DNA of 26,510 nt from an uncultured Eubacteriales bacterium (GTDB taxonomy: Bacteria > Bacillota > Clostridia > Oscillospirales > Oscillospiraceae). This document shows, piece after piece, positions 15,174-23,646 of this stretch. Numbering within the stretch: position 1 is the stretch's first letter; each line of letters starts with the position of its first letter. Both the position numbers and the translations under genes were made by a program. Below the pieces are notes generated by a model. It saw only the letters and a list, made by a program, of their open reading frames with translations. It did no database searches and was not told the origin of the DNA. The stretch lies in NCBI GenBank assembly GCA_900554705.1, contig USIH01000011.1, positions 1 to 26,510 on the forward strand, in the 5' to 3' direction.

Positions 15174-16337
15174 TTAGGGAATATAAAGCTGCACAACGCC
15201 GCTGCCGATGAGCAGAGCGGTGCCGTCGGAACGAACCAGCGCGTGCGTGTAGCCCTCGGCGTTGTCCGTCCCGTGATGGAATTTTAAGTCGCGGTCGTAG
15301 ACCTTCAGATCCTCTGCGGTCAGGACTGCCACATAGCTGGCGCAGGCGCTCACATTGCGCGGCTGCGTTTCGTAATTCACGCTGCCCAGCTCTTCGCCGC
15401 TGCGGTCGAGCGTGACCACGCGGTAGCGCCGGTCGGTCTGGTAGCTGTCGAGCGTCAGCACGACAAAATCGCTGCCGTCTGCGCAGAAATCGCAGATTGT
15501 GCCGCCCTCGAAGGAATACTGCGCCAAAAGCATACCGTCAGTGCTTAAATAGAACGCGCTGTCGTCGCAGAGGACAAAGAGCGTGTCGCTGTCTAAAAAC
15601 GTCATGTCATAGACCGTGCGCTCTCCGAGTGAGATCTCGGCTGCGATGCCCTCGCGCTGCGTGTTGTAGAAACGGACGGAGCTGTCGAAGGTCACGTCCC
15701 GCTCGCCGAGCGCGGCGACGGCGGCATAAGTTCCGCCGGAGTTGACGGCGCAGGCGTTAAAGAAATGCGACTTTGACCGCACGCGGTAGAGAATGTCGCC
15801 GGAGGACTGGTAGACCTCGAGCACCGCGCGGCAGTCCGTTCCGGAATAGAGAACGGCGGCAGTGCCGCTTCCGGCAATGTCGGCGTCAAAAATGCTTCCG
15901 GCTGTGGTCTGCTGCTGCACGACCGCGCCGTTGTCGTCCAAAACGCTGAAGAGTGTGCCGCCGATGTCATAGCCCAGCACGGTGTTTTTGGCGGCTTGGA
16001 CGGCGGGGGAGGAAAGGCTCTTCTGCACGCGTCCCAGCGCCGTGCCGCCCTCGGAAAAGACCGTCAGACCGCTCTGCGTGCCGACGACCAGCTGGCCGTT
16101 GCAAAGCGCGTAGTCCGTCGTGCCATAGCTTTCAAAGGTAAAGCTGCCGAAGGCCTCGGTGTCGCGCCCCAGATAGCGGAACCAGCGCTTTACGCCGTCG
16201 AGTGCGGTGCTCTTGGAAAGAAGGAACCAGACGAGCAGCGCCAGCACGACAAGCAGGATCGCGCCGAACAGCAGCCAGCGCTTCTTGCCGCGCTTGGACG
16301 GTTTTAGCTCGATCACATTGTTCTGTTCATCCGACAT
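15174..16337 (-). CDS. Membrane-anchored propeller-like protein (DUF5711-like)
   Basis: 387 residues: a short cytosolic basic segment (KPSKRGKKR, 12-20), one membrane helix (21-41) and a large outer domain. The outer part is made of repeated strand units with motifs such as LVVGTQSGLTVFSEGG, NTVLGYDIGGTLFSVLDD and DLKVYDRDLKF, the look of a beta-propeller. I believe it belongs to the DUF5711 group found in Clostridia, but I cannot confirm that here; function unknown. ATG 16337 is preferred over the longer frame because GGGGAGG lies 9 bases upstream and the family starts just before the membrane helix. The start lies inside the end of truA (11-base overlap). Its place between truA and clpE in an envelope-related operon is the only functional hint. 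Confidence 0.8.
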   Translation of the reverse strand: MSDEQNNVIELKPSKRGKKRWLLFGAILLVVLALLVWFLLSKSTALDGVKRWFRYLGRDTEAFGSFTFESYGTTDYALCNGQLVVGTQSGLTVFSEGGTALGRVQKSLSSPAVQAAKNTVLGYDIGGTLFSVLDDNGAVVQQQTTAGSIFDADIAGSGTAAVLYSGTDCRAVLEVYQSSGDILYRVRSKSHFFNACAVNSGGTYAAVAALGERDVTFDSSVRFYNTQREGIAAEISLGERTVYDMTFLDSDTLFVLCDDSAFYLSTDGMLLAQYSFEGGTICDFCADGSDFVVLTLDSYQTDRRYRVVTLDRSGEELGSVNYETQPRNVSACASYVAVLTAEDLKVYDRDLKFHHGTDNAEGYTHALVRSDGTALLIGSGVVQLYIP

Positions 16338-17091
16338 GAAAGGCCACCTCCCCGTCATCGTACCAAAGCTGCGTCATGTAAAGCCCGCCGGCCGGCGCGG
16401 TCGGGCCGGCGGCCGTGCGGTTTCCCTCCGCCAAAATGCGGCTGATCTGCTCGGGCTTGAGCTTCCCCTCGGCCGCATAGACGACGGTGCCCGTCATGGC
16501 GCGCGCCATATTGTAGAGGAAACCGTTGGCGCAGATGCGCAGGCGGATCAGCGCGCCGTCGCGCTCCACCTGAAAGTGGTAGACCGTGCGCACGGTGGAC
16601 TTTACGTCCGTGCCGACGGAGCGGACGGCGGAAAAGTCGTGCGTGCCGACAAAGCGATCGGCGGCTTCCTGCAAGACGGTCTCGTCCAAATGGCGCGGGT
16701 AGAACCAAACGCGGTTTACATAAAACGGATCGCGCAGGGCGGAATTATAGATCTGATAGGTATATTCTTTGCGGACGCATGAGCCGATGGCGTTAAAGCC
16801 GTCGTGGACATCGCGTGCGTCGAAGACCATGATGTCCTCCGGCAGATGCGTGTTGAGCGCATAGGGGAGGCGGCCGGTCGGTATGGCGGAGTCGGTGCGG
16901 AAGTTTGCGACGTAGACCCGCGCATGGACGCCCGCGTCGGTTCGTCCGCAGCCGGTCATATGCACCTTATGCCCGACTACCATGGCGGCGGCTTCCTCGA
17001 GCGTCTGCGCCACGGTTCGGGCATTTTTCTGCACCTGCCAGCCGTGGTAGGCGGTGCCGTCGTATTTTAAGAACAGGGCGATATTTCGCAC
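16327..17091 (-). CDS. truA: tRNA pseudouridine(38-40) synthase
   Basis: Converts uridines 38-40 in the anticodon arm of tRNAs to pseudouridine; cytosolic. The 254-residue protein carries the whole family signature: FLKYDGTAYHGWQ (7-19), GCGRTDAGVHA with catalytic D52, RKEYTYQIYN, FVGTHDFSAV, and FLYNMARAMTG near the end. Length is standard. The start is GTG 17091-17089, with GGAGGTG upstream at 5-6 bases. Twelve bases separate it from the ecfT stop. The ecfA1-ecfA2-ecfT-truA order is a common Firmicutes arrangement, where truA follows the ECF module within the ribosomal-protein region; here that region is absent and a PBP leads the operon instead. Confidence 0.96.
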   Translation of the reverse strand: MRNIALFLKYDGTAYHGWQVQKNARTVAQTLEEAAAMVVGHKVHMTGCGRTDAGVHARVYVANFRTDSAIPTGRLPYALNTHLPEDIMVFDARDVHDGFNAIGSCVRKEYTYQIYNSALRDPFYVNRVWFYPRHLDETVLQEAADRFVGTHDFSAVRSVGTDVKSTVRTVYHFQVERDGALIRLRICANGFLYNMARAMTGTVVYAAEGKLKPEQISRILAEGNRTAAGPTAPAGGLYMTQLWYDDGEVAFHVG

Positions 17092-17103
17092 GCGGCACCT
17101 CCA

Positions 17104-17907
17104 TTACAGCCCGAGGGCACGAAGTACGATCACACCGGCGAGCAGCGCGCCGACGCAGAGAAAGGCGAAAAGATCGCGCAGGGCGAAACGGAGCTGACGC
17201 AGCTTTGTGCGTCCGTCGCCGCCGTGGTAGCAGCGGCACTCCATGGCAGTCGCCAGCTCGTCGGCGCGGCGAAAAGCGCTGACAAACAGCGGCACCAAAA
17301 TGGGAATGAGCGCCTTTGCGCGCCGCAGCAGATTCCCGCTTTCAAAATCCGCGCCGCGTGCCTTTTGCGCGGAGATGATCTTGTCCGTCTCCTCAATGAG
17401 TGTGGGAATGAAACGAAGCGCGATGCTCATCATGAGCGCCAGCTCATGGACGGGAAAATGGATCTTCTTGAGCGGGGAGAGCAGCGTTTCCAGTCCGTCG
17501 GTCAGCGCGATGGGCGAGGTCGTGTAGGTCAGAAGCAGCGTCCCGAGCACAAGAAACACGATCCGCAGGACAAGAAACAGAGCCGCTCGGATGCCTTCGC
17601 GCGTGATGCGGAAGATCCAGAACCGGCAGAGCACCTCACCGTCGGTATAAAACAGGTTGAGCAGCGCGGTCAGCGTGATGATGATCAGCAGCGGCTTCAG
17701 CCCGCGCAGCAGCGTTTTAAGTCGAATGCGCGAAAGAAGGATGACGCTTGTAAGAAAGACGAAGATCAGCGCGTAGGCATAGATCGTGCGGCAAAGAAAC
17801 AGCGTGACGATGTAGACGATCAGCAAAAGCAGCTTTGAGCGCGGATCCAGCCGGTGGATGACGGTATTTCCGGGGAAATACTGCCCTAAAGTGATGTCCT
17901 TAAGCAT
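17104..17907 (-). CDS. ecfT: Energy-coupling factor transporter transmembrane subunit EcfT
   Basis: The membrane scaffold that links the two ATPases to interchangeable substrate-binding S-components for vitamins and micronutrients. 267 residues with hydrophobic segments near 27-45, 47-60, 72-88, 107-127 and 245-265. The two coupling motifs are visible: QKARGADF (classic Ala-Arg-Gly) and AMECRCYHGGDGRTKLR, where the second is CRC rather than ARG but keeps the arginine. ATG 17907 overlaps the end of ecfA2 by 8 bases and has GGGAGG 8 bases upstream. No S-component gene is in the window, so this is a shared group II ECF module. Confidence 0.95.
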   Translation of the reverse strand: MLKDITLGQYFPGNTVIHRLDPRSKLLLLIVYIVTLFLCRTIYAYALIFVFLTSVILLSRIRLKTLLRGLKPLLIIITLTALLNLFYTDGEVLCRFWIFRITREGIRAALFLVLRIVFLVLGTLLLTYTTSPIALTDGLETLLSPLKKIHFPVHELALMMSIALRFIPTLIEETDKIISAQKARGADFESGNLLRRAKALIPILVPLFVSAFRRADELATAMECRCYHGGDGRTKLRQLRFALRDLFAFLCVGALLAGVIVLRALGL

Positions 17908-18757
17908 TCTGCCGTCCTCCCTTCAGGGAAAGAAGCTGACGCATAGCGTCCGGCAGGGTATAGGTAGCGGGATCGACCGGCAGGCCAAGCTCGTGCAGGC
18001 GCAGGAAGAGGGAAGTGACCTGCGGAACGGCCAGCCCGATCCGGCGCAGGCGCTCCGCCTGCGAAAAAACCTCCGACGGCGTGCCGAGCATCTCGACCGT
18101 GCCCTCATTGAGTACAAGAAGACGGTCGGCAAGGCGCGCGACGTCGTCCATGCTGTGGCTGACCATCAGTATGGTAGCGCCCGTTGCCTCACGGTAGGCG
18201 CGGATGTTCTCCAGCAGGGAGGCGCAGCCCGCGGGATCCAGACCGGCGGTCGGCTCGTCGAAGACGACGATCTCTGGCTCCATGGCGATCACGCCGGCAA
18301 TGGCGGCGCGCCGCTTCTGACCGCCGGACAGGTCGAAAGGAGACTTGTCTAACACGGCGGGATCGACCCCGGCAAATTTTGCAGCTTTGAGCACGCGGGC
18401 ATGGACCTCCTGCTCGGAAAATCCCATGTTTTTCGGCCCGAAGGCAATGTCACGAAACACGGTGTCCTCAAAGAGCTGGTACTCCGGATACTGAAAAACC
18501 AGTCCGACGCGAAAGCGCGCCGCGCGTGTTGTCGCCTTGTCCTTCCAAATGCTCTCGCCGCCGAGCAGGACGTCGCCCTGCGTCGGCTTGAGCAGGCCGT
18601 TCAGATGTTGGATGAGGGTGGATTTTCCGGAACCGGTGTGCCCGATGATGCCGAGAAATTCACCCTTTTCCACGGAGAAGTTCATGTTTTTCAGCGCGTC
18701 GTGCTGGAAGGGGGTGCCGACGCTGTAGGTATGCCAGAGGTTTTTCACCTCGATCAT
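17900..18757 (-). CDS. ecfA2: Energy-coupling factor transporter ATPase EcfA2
   Basis: One of the two different ATPases of the ECF module. 285 residues with Walker A GHTGSGKST (39-47), Q-loop VFQYPEYQLF (87-96), signature LSGGQKRR (143-150), Walker B IVVFDEP with E168, and switch H in VSHSMDD. FQYPEYQLFE is characteristic of the EcfA2 half, while EcfA1 has FQNPDNQ. The start is given as ATG 18757, 5 bases after the ecfA1 stop; a TTG at 18766, three codons upstream, has a better-placed GAGG (8 bases) and overlaps that stop, so either may be used. It overlaps ecfT by 8 bases. Confidence 0.94.
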   Translation of the reverse strand: MIEVKNLWHTYSVGTPFQHDALKNMNFSVEKGEFLGIIGHTGSGKSTLIQHLNGLLKPTQGDVLLGGESIWKDKATTRAARFRVGLVFQYPEYQLFEDTVFRDIAFGPKNMGFSEQEVHARVLKAAKFAGVDPAVLDKSPFDLSGGQKRRAAIAGVIAMEPEIVVFDEPTAGLDPAGCASLLENIRAYREATGATILMVSHSMDDVARLADRLLVLNEGTVEMLGTPSEVFSQAERLRRIGLAVPQVTSLFLRLHELGLPVDPATYTLPDAMRQLLSLKGGRQNA

Positions 18758-18762
18758 TGCAG

Positions 18763-19605
18763 TCAAGTACGGATCCTCGCTTTTAAGTGTTGGTAAAGTG
18801 CCTGTGCGCACTGCTCGACGCTCAGGGCATCGAGCGGAAGATCGAACCCGTGGCGGTTCAGTTCATAGAGCAGCTGCGTCGTCACCGGAACATCCAGCCC
18901 CGCCGCGCGGAGCAGCTCCACCTGCGAAAACACGTCGCGCGGCGTGCCGTCGGCGATGAAGCGCCCCCGATCCATGACGACCACACGGTCGGCGCGGATC
19001 GCCTCGGACATATGGTGCGTGATCAGAACGATCGTGATCCCCTTTTCCCGATTGAGCGTTTCAATGGTGGAGATCACTTCCTCGCAGCCCTTCGGGTCGA
19101 GCATGGCGGTCGGCTCGTCTAAGACGATGCAGCGCGGCTGCATGGCGATCACGCCTGCGATGGCGATGCGCTGCTTCTGCCCGCCGGAGAGCAGGTGCGG
19201 GGCGTGCGTGCGATAGTCGTACATCCCGACGGCGCGCAGCGCGTCATCCACGCGGCGGCGAATCTCCTCCGGCGCGACGCCTAAGTTCTCCGGCGCGAAG
19301 GCGACGTCCTCCTCAACGACGTTTGCGACCATCTGGTTGTCCGGATTTTGGAAAACCATGCCGACCGTGCGCCGAATCTCAAGCAGCAGCGCCTCGTCCG
19401 AGGTGTCCATGCCAAAGACGTGCACGCTCCCGCCCTCCGGCAGGAGAATGGCGTTAAAGTGCTTGGCAAGGGTGGATTTTCCGCAGCCGTTGTGGCCTAA
19501 GACGGCAAGAAAGCTGCCCTCTTCGACGCGCAGATCCAGCCCGTCGAAAACGGGAATACTCGGGTAGGAAAAACGCAGATTCTGCGTTACGATAGCTTCG
19601 TTCAT
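18763..19605 (-). CDS. ecfA1: Energy-coupling factor transporter ATPase EcfA1
   Basis: ATPase partner of EcfA2, located on the inner face of the membrane. 280 residues with Walker [10 protein letters not shown] (37-45), Q-loop [11 protein letters not shown] (84-94), signature LSGGQKQR (139-146), Walker [12 protein letters not shown] with E164, and switch H in ITHHMSE. The FQNPDNQ motif is typical of EcfA1/CbiO1. The start ATG overlaps the methyltransferase stop as ATGA and has AAAGGA 9 bases upstream, so it is translationally coupled to that gene. It is followed directly by ecfA2. Confidence 0.95.
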   Translation of the reverse strand: MNEAIVTQNLRFSYPSIPVFDGLDLRVEEGSFLAVLGHNGCGKSTLAKHFNAILLPEGGSVHVFGMDTSDEALLLEIRRTVGMVFQNPDNQMVANVVEEDVAFAPENLGVAPEEIRRRVDDALRAVGMYDYRTHAPHLLSGGQKQRIAIAGVIAMQPRCIVLDEPTAMLDPKGCEEVISTIETLNREKGITIVLITHHMSEAIRADRVVVMDRGRFIADGTPRDVFSQVELLRAAGLDVPVTTQLLYELNRHGFDLPLDALSVEQCAQALYQHLKARIRT

Positions 19606-20474
19606 TTCGATGTTTCCTTTGTCCAGCGTCCGGTCGCGCCGCAGGGCAAGACCAGTCCGCTGTCGCGCACGGGCAGACCCAATTCGTCCGAGACAGTGCT
19701 GCCGCCGTGCTGCGGCCTGACGACGGTGTCGAGCAGGCAGGTCAGGACGGAGGGGGCAAGACCGGTGGTGTAGGAGTTGATGATAAAAAACAGGGGATCG
19801 TCGGACAGAACGCCCGCGACGAGCCGGAGGAAGGGGTAGAGATCCTTCTCCAGCTTCCAGATCTCTCCCGACGGCCCGCGACCGTAGGAGGGAGGATCCA
19901 TGATGACTGCGTCATAGCGGCGCCCACGCTTGATCTCACGCTCGATAAACTTGGCGCAGTCGTCGATGATCCAGCGGATCGGCGCCTGCGAAAGGCCGGA
20001 GGCCTCCGCGTTCTCGCGCGCCCAAGCGACCATGCCGCGCGCGGCATCCACATGGCAGACCGAAGCGCCTGCCTTCGCGGCCGCAAGGGTCGCGCCGCCC
20101 GTGTAGGCAAACAAATTCAGCACGCTCACGGGTCTGCCCGCGCCGCGGATCAGCCGGTCGATGAAGTCCCAGTTTGCCGCCTGCTCGGGGAAAACGCCCG
20201 TGTGCTTGAAGTTCATGGGCTTGACATGGAAGGTCAGGTCGCGGTAGCGAATCTGCCAGCGCTCCGGCAGATGATGGTGCGACCACTGCCCGCCGCCGCT
20301 GTTGGAGCGGGCGTAGCGGGCGTCGTAGCGCTTCCAGCGCGGATCGTCGTGCGGTGTCGACCAGATGATCTGCGGGTCGGGGCGAACGAGGTAATAGCTG
20401 CCCCAGCGCTCTAATTTTTCTCCGTCGGAGGTGTCGAGCACCTCATAATCCTTCCATTGATCGGCAATCCACAT
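19602..20474 (-). CDS. Class I SAM-dependent methyltransferase, RlmI/RlmK-like
   Basis: A Rossmann-fold methyltransferase of 290 residues. Motif I is [18 protein letters not shown] (120-137), the acidic residue that binds SAM lies in HVDAARG (141-147), and motif IV is [10 protein letters not shown] (192-201), the form seen in the RlmI/YccW rRNA cytosine-5 methyltransferase group and its catalytic-cysteine-free relatives. There is no N-terminal PUA domain, and no clear TCSC/PPC cysteine motif, so it may act on another base or substrate. ATG 20474 has AGGAG about 10 bases upstream. It sits 24 bases after the PBP gene and overlaps ecfA1, an unusual place for an rRNA enzyme. Exact target unknown. 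Confidence 0.85.
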   Translation of the reverse strand: MWIADQWKDYEVLDTSDGEKLERWGSYYLVRPDPQIIWSTPHDDPRWKRYDARYARSNSGGGQWSHHHLPERWQIRYRDLTFHVKPMNFKHTGVFPEQAANWDFIDRLIRGAGRPVSVLNLFAYTGGATLAAAKAGASVCHVDAARGMVAWARENAEASGLSQAPIRWIIDDCAKFIEREIKRGRRYDAVIMDPPSYGRGPSGEIWKLEKDLYPFLRLVAGVLSDDPLFFIINSYTTGLAPSVLTCLLDTVVRPQHGGSTVSDELGLPVRDSGLVLPCGATGRWTKETSK

Positions 20475-20498
20475 GGACGTTTTTCTCCTGCTTTCTTT

Positions 20499-23141
20499 TT
20501 ATAGGTCGATCCGCCGACGATACCAGTCGTCCTCTTCCTCGGGCACGAACTCCAGCGACGGCTCTGCCGTCGGCTCAGGCGGCTCCGTCGGTTCGGGCGG
20601 CTCGGTGGGGTCAGTGGGGTCGGTCGGCTCCGTCGGATCGGTCGGCTCCGTCGGTTCGAGCGAACCGCTGTCGTGAATGGTACAGAAGTCTTCCTTCTTT
20701 TCGGGGTTGTAGACGTACTCCTTGTCTTTGTTCACGAGCCAGTCTTCGTTATAGATGAGCATACCGACTTCGGTAATGGTGTTTCCGTGTACCTGTTCGC
20801 AGTATTCGTTCGCGATCTTGCCGCTCTCGCCGCAGATCTTCACGAGCGTGTGGCAGGTGCATTCGCTGCGCGGCGCGTCGTCCCAGAACAGGCGGACGGT
20901 CACGGCGCGGTTAACACCGTCGCGCACGTCCTTCTTGCACGCCTCGGTCACGAGCTGGCCGCAGTCGGCGCAGACGCTGTAATAGCCGACGCCCTCCGGC
21001 TGGGAGAAGGAGAGCGAACCGTTGCCGTCGATATAGCTCTGGTGCAGCGGGCGCATGACCTGATTCCACATGGTGATGGCGGGGTTGACGGAGGTGCCGG
21101 AGAGGATGATCTGCTCCTGCTCGTCGTAGCCGCACCAGACGACGGAGGTGTACTCGGGCGTGTAGCCCGCGAACCAACGGGTCTGGTTGTTGCCGGAGGT
21201 ACCGGTCTTGCCGGCGACGGCAACATTGTCCATGCGCGCGTACCAGCCGGTGCCGCCGTTGACGGCGGATTCAAGCATATAGGTCAGGTAGTAGTTTGCT
21301 TTTTCGCTGATGGCCGTGTGGCTCTCCTGCGCGTTGTCCAGAATCACGCGACCCTGCGAGTCTTCCACGCGCGTATAGGTGCGCGCCTCGCGGAACACAC
21401 CGTTGTTGGCGAAGGTCGCGTAGGCCTGCGTCATCTCGCGCACGGTCAGACCGTAGGTCAGTTCGCCCAGTGCAAGCGGCGCGTAGGCCTTGTCGGTAAA
21501 GGTCTTTCCGCCGATCTCGACCTCGTCGACCAGCGTGGTAAAGCCCAGCTTGTTTTTCATAAAGTTGAAGCTCTCTTCAATGCCAAGCTCCCGCAGCGTC
21601 TTAACGGAGATCGTGTTGAGGGAGCTGGTGACGCCGCGCAGCACGAGGCAGGGACCGCTGTAGGAGCGGCTGTCGTTTTGCGGCCAGTTGGAGCCTTCGT
21701 TGAGCGGGGAGTCTTCAAACATGGTGTTGGGCGTGATGACGCCTGCGTCGAGCGCCGGCGCATAGACCGAGACGGGCTTGATCGAAGAGCCGGTGGGCAG
21801 CTTGCTCTGCGTGGCACGGTTGAGCGTCAGACTGCCGCTCTTCTTGCCGACGCCGCCCGCCATGGCGATGATGTCGCCGGTGCGGTTGTCGATGATGACC
21901 GTCGCGGACTGGAGCTGCTGATAGCTGATGGTATCAGGGATGTTGTCCAGATTTTCATAGACGGAGTCGACCAGCTCCTGCACCTTCGGGTTGATGGTCG
22001 AATAGATGCGGTAGCCGCCGGTCAGCAGCTTCTGCACCGCGACCTCCTCTGCGTAGCCGTATTTTGCCTGAAGATCGTTCAGAACATCGCGGTATACGGT
22101 GTCGGTGAAGTAGGAATAATAGCTGCTTGTCTCGATGGAGAAGTTCTGCTTGTAGCACTGGGGGCAGTAGAAGGCGTTATTGATCTCGTTGTATTCTCCG
22201 CTCGTTCCTTCAAAGCCGCACGACGCGCAGACATAGGTGCGCTCGTCGTAAAGACCGTTATGGAACTCCAGCGTTTGATACTTTGCTTGCAGGTACTCGC
22301 CCGCGTTCAGATAGCCCTGCGCGTACATCTCGCGCAGCACGGTCTGCTGACGGCGGTGATTGTTTCCCTTGCTGATATACGGATCGTAGAGAGAGGGGTT
22401 GTTCGTGATGGAGATGATGCTTGCGCACTCCGCGACGGACAGCTCGCCTACGTCCTTGCCAAAGTAGACCTTGGCGGCGCTCTGCACGCCGTAGCAGCCC
22501 TGACCGAGGTAGATCGTGTTGAGATACCACTCAAGGATTTCTTCCTTCGTGTAGTATTTCTCGACGGCAAGCGCGCGGAAGATCTCCTGCACCTTGCGGT
22601 TTACGGTCACATCGTCTTCGTGCGTGATGTTTTTGATGAGCTGCTGGGTGATGGTGGAGGCGCCGTAGGAGGAGTCGCCGCCGAGGAAGTTGCCGACGGC
22701 CGAGAGCGTGCGCACCCAGTCGACGCCGTTGTGCTCGTTAAAGCGCTTGTCCTCAATGGCGATGGTCGCGTTGATCATATTCAGGGGGATATCCTTATAC
22801 TCCACCCAGATACGGCTCTGTGCGGCGTCGAGCTGCTGCAACTCTTCGTATTTTCCCGTGTCGGGGTCGGTATAGTAGATGATGGAGGTCTGCGACTGAT
22901 CCTCGCGCTTTAGCTCAAAGCGTGTTTCCACATATTTTTCTGCCGACGGGATCAGGTCGTCCTTCAGATAGTCGGAGAATTTTGACATAAAGATCGAACC
23001 GGCGACGACGACGACCAGCGCCAGCGTACCGACGGCGATCAGGAGGATCAGAAGGATCCGCCCGATGACCTGAAGGATCACGCGGGAGACGCGCCATGCA
23101 ACATGGACCGGTTTGGAGTTGGGGTTGTTATGATCGCCCAT
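20499..23141 (-). CDS. Class A penicillin-binding protein (PBP1A type) with zinc-ribbon insertion
   Basis: Bifunctional murein synthase of 880 residues: a cytosolic tail, one membrane helix (about 24-52), a GT51 glycosyltransferase domain with IEDKRFNEHNG (catalytic E130), GASTITQQLIKN and RALAVEKYYTKEEILEWYLN, and a transpeptidase domain with GSSIKP (nucleophile S452, K455), SLN (507-509) and KTGT (K645). Between the two lies an insert with C305-x2-C308 and C326-x2-C329 that looks like a zinc ribbon, unusual for an extracellular enzyme. After the transpeptidase there are eight more cysteines (724-820), partly in the common 'SGK.A.EYC' repeats, and a Thr/Pro/Asp/Glu-rich tail (829-860) that may span the wall. 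ATG 23141 has GAGG at 7-8 bases. It leads the operon running to clpE. Confidence 0.93.
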   Translation of the reverse strand: MGDHNNPNSKPVHVAWRVSRVILQVIGRILLILLIAVGTLALVVVVAGSIFMSKFSDYLKDDLIPSAEKYVETRFELKREDQSQTSIIYYTDPDTGKYEELQQLDAAQSRIWVEYKDIPLNMINATIAIEDKRFNEHNGVDWVRTLSAVGNFLGGDSSYGASTITQQLIKNITHEDDVTVNRKVQEIFRALAVEKYYTKEEILEWYLNTIYLGQGCYGVQSAAKVYFGKDVGELSVAECASIISITNNPSLYDPYISKGNNHRRQQTVLREMYAQGYLNAGEYLQAKYQTLEFHNGLYDERTYVCASCGFEGTSGEYNEINNAFYCPQCYKQNFSIETSSYYSYFTDTVYRDVLNDLQAKYGYAEEVAVQKLLTGGYRIYSTINPKVQELVDSVYENLDNIPDTISYQQLQSATVIIDNRTGDIIAMAGGVGKKSGSLTLNRATQSKLPTGSSIKPVSVYAPALDAGVITPNTMFEDSPLNEGSNWPQNDSRSYSGPCLVLRGVTSSLNTISVKTLRELGIEESFNFMKNKLGFTTLVDEVEIGGKTFTDKAYAPLALGELTYGLTVREMTQAYATFANNGVFREARTYTRVEDSQGRVILDNAQESHTAISEKANYYLTYMLESAVNGGTGWYARMDNVAVAGKTGTSGNNQTRWFAGYTPEYTSVVWCGYDEQEQIILSGTSVNPAITMWNQVMRPLHQSYIDGNGSLSFSQPEGVGYYSVCADCGQLVTEACKKDVRDGVNRAVTVRLFWDDAPRSECTCHTLVKICGESGKIANEYCEQVHGNTITEVGMLIYNEDWLVNKDKEYVYNPEKKEDFCTIHDSGSLEPTEPTDPTEPTDPTDPTEPPEPTEPPEPTAEPSLEFVPEEEDDWYRRRIDL
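20558..20660 (-). repeat. Low-complexity TEPTDP-type coding repeat in the PBP tail
   Basis: Short tandem units of about 9-18 bases encode alternating TEP, TDP, TEPPEP blocks (residues about 829-860). Such repeats are prone to length change and are typical of wall-spanning linkers at the C-terminus of clostridial PBPs. Confidence 0.75.
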
Positions 23142-23218
23142 GATTAGCCTCGCTTTCCAAAAAACCTAATTCACGGAAGGGAAAAGGCATAGGGGAAAAG
23201 CCGTGTGTATTCTATCCC

Positions 23219-23247
23219 TATATAGATGATTATATCACGCCTGTCAA
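23219..23247 (-). promoter_or_regulatory. PBP operon promoter region, two overlapping options
   Basis: On the minus strand a perfect TTGACA (23242-23247) lies 17 bases from TATATA (23219-23224). Overlapping it is an extended -10, TGATATAAT (23229-23237), with a poor -35. Either start gives a leader of about 70-80 bases before the PBP ATG. Both could be used, one or the other depending on the sigma factor or growth phase. Confidence 0.6.
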
Positions 23248-23316
23248 ATCCGTATTAGCGTTTTTTTTCTTTTATAAATTCGGTGTTTTTGGGGAAACCT
23301 TACAACGGTGAGGGAT

Positions 23317-23568
23317 ATGAGATTGACTTTTTGCCGCAGGTGGGTCAGCGTGATGCTTTTGGCAATTCTTCTGTGCGGCGGTTCTTTTTTTCGCATTTTT
23401 GAGCAAGAGGGGGAGCTGTGCGTGCAGCACGGCAGCGACGGAAAGGTGGAGCGATGCGGCGTCCGCCTCGTTACGCTGCCGCAGACGGATCGCGCGCGCA
23501 TACGGCGCGGCATTTTCTGTGCGGACGAAACGGAGCTTGCGGCGGAGCTTGAGAATTTTATCTCATGA
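23317..23568 (+). CDS. Small BofC C-terminal-domain-like protein, signal-anchored
   Basis: About 83 residues: a basic start, one hydrophobic segment (RWVSVMLLAILLCGGSFF) and a small outer domain. The order EGELCVQHG, then a strand, then LPQTDRARIRRGIFCADETELAAELENF resembles the BofC C-terminal domain ('LP..D...L..GI...ELE..LE'), which in Bacillus follows a separate N-domain that checks sigma-K processing. Here the domain stands alone, so a sporulation role is not implied by itself. The start is uncertain: ATG 23317 is given, GTG 23308 is 9 bases upstream, and TTG 23323 has the best-placed GAGGG (8 bases). Base composition and codon use match neighbours, so it is likely real. It is divergent from the PBP gene. 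Confidence 0.65.
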   Translation: MRLTFCRRWVSVMLLAILLCGGSFFRIFEQEGELCVQHGSDGKVERCGVRLVTLPQTDRARIRRGIFCADETELAAELENFIS

Positions 23569-23585
23569 CATCGCCCGTTTTCCTC

Positions 23586-23614
23586 TTGATTTTCCCGTGC
23601 CGAGCGGTTACAAT
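23586..23614 (+). promoter_or_regulatory. Promoter of the DUF1292 gene
   Basis: TTGATT (23586-23591), a 17-base spacer and TACAAT (23609-23614). It starts 18 bases after the stop of the BofC-C-like gene and gives a leader of about 26 bases to the DUF1292 ATG. Confidence 0.65.
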
Positions 23615-23646
23615 AGGAGCAGAGAAACACAGGAGGCGTTTTTACC

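Noticed and set aside
15770..15790. Single GGTCAAA heptad on the minus strand as a CtsR operator for clpE
   Set aside because: Only one half-site, inside the DUF5711-like coding region and 600 bases from clpE; CtsR needs a tandem pair near a promoter.
20673..22913. 746-codon plus-strand frame opposite the PBP gene
   Set aside because: Antisense shadow; the minus strand carries all PBP catalytic motifs.
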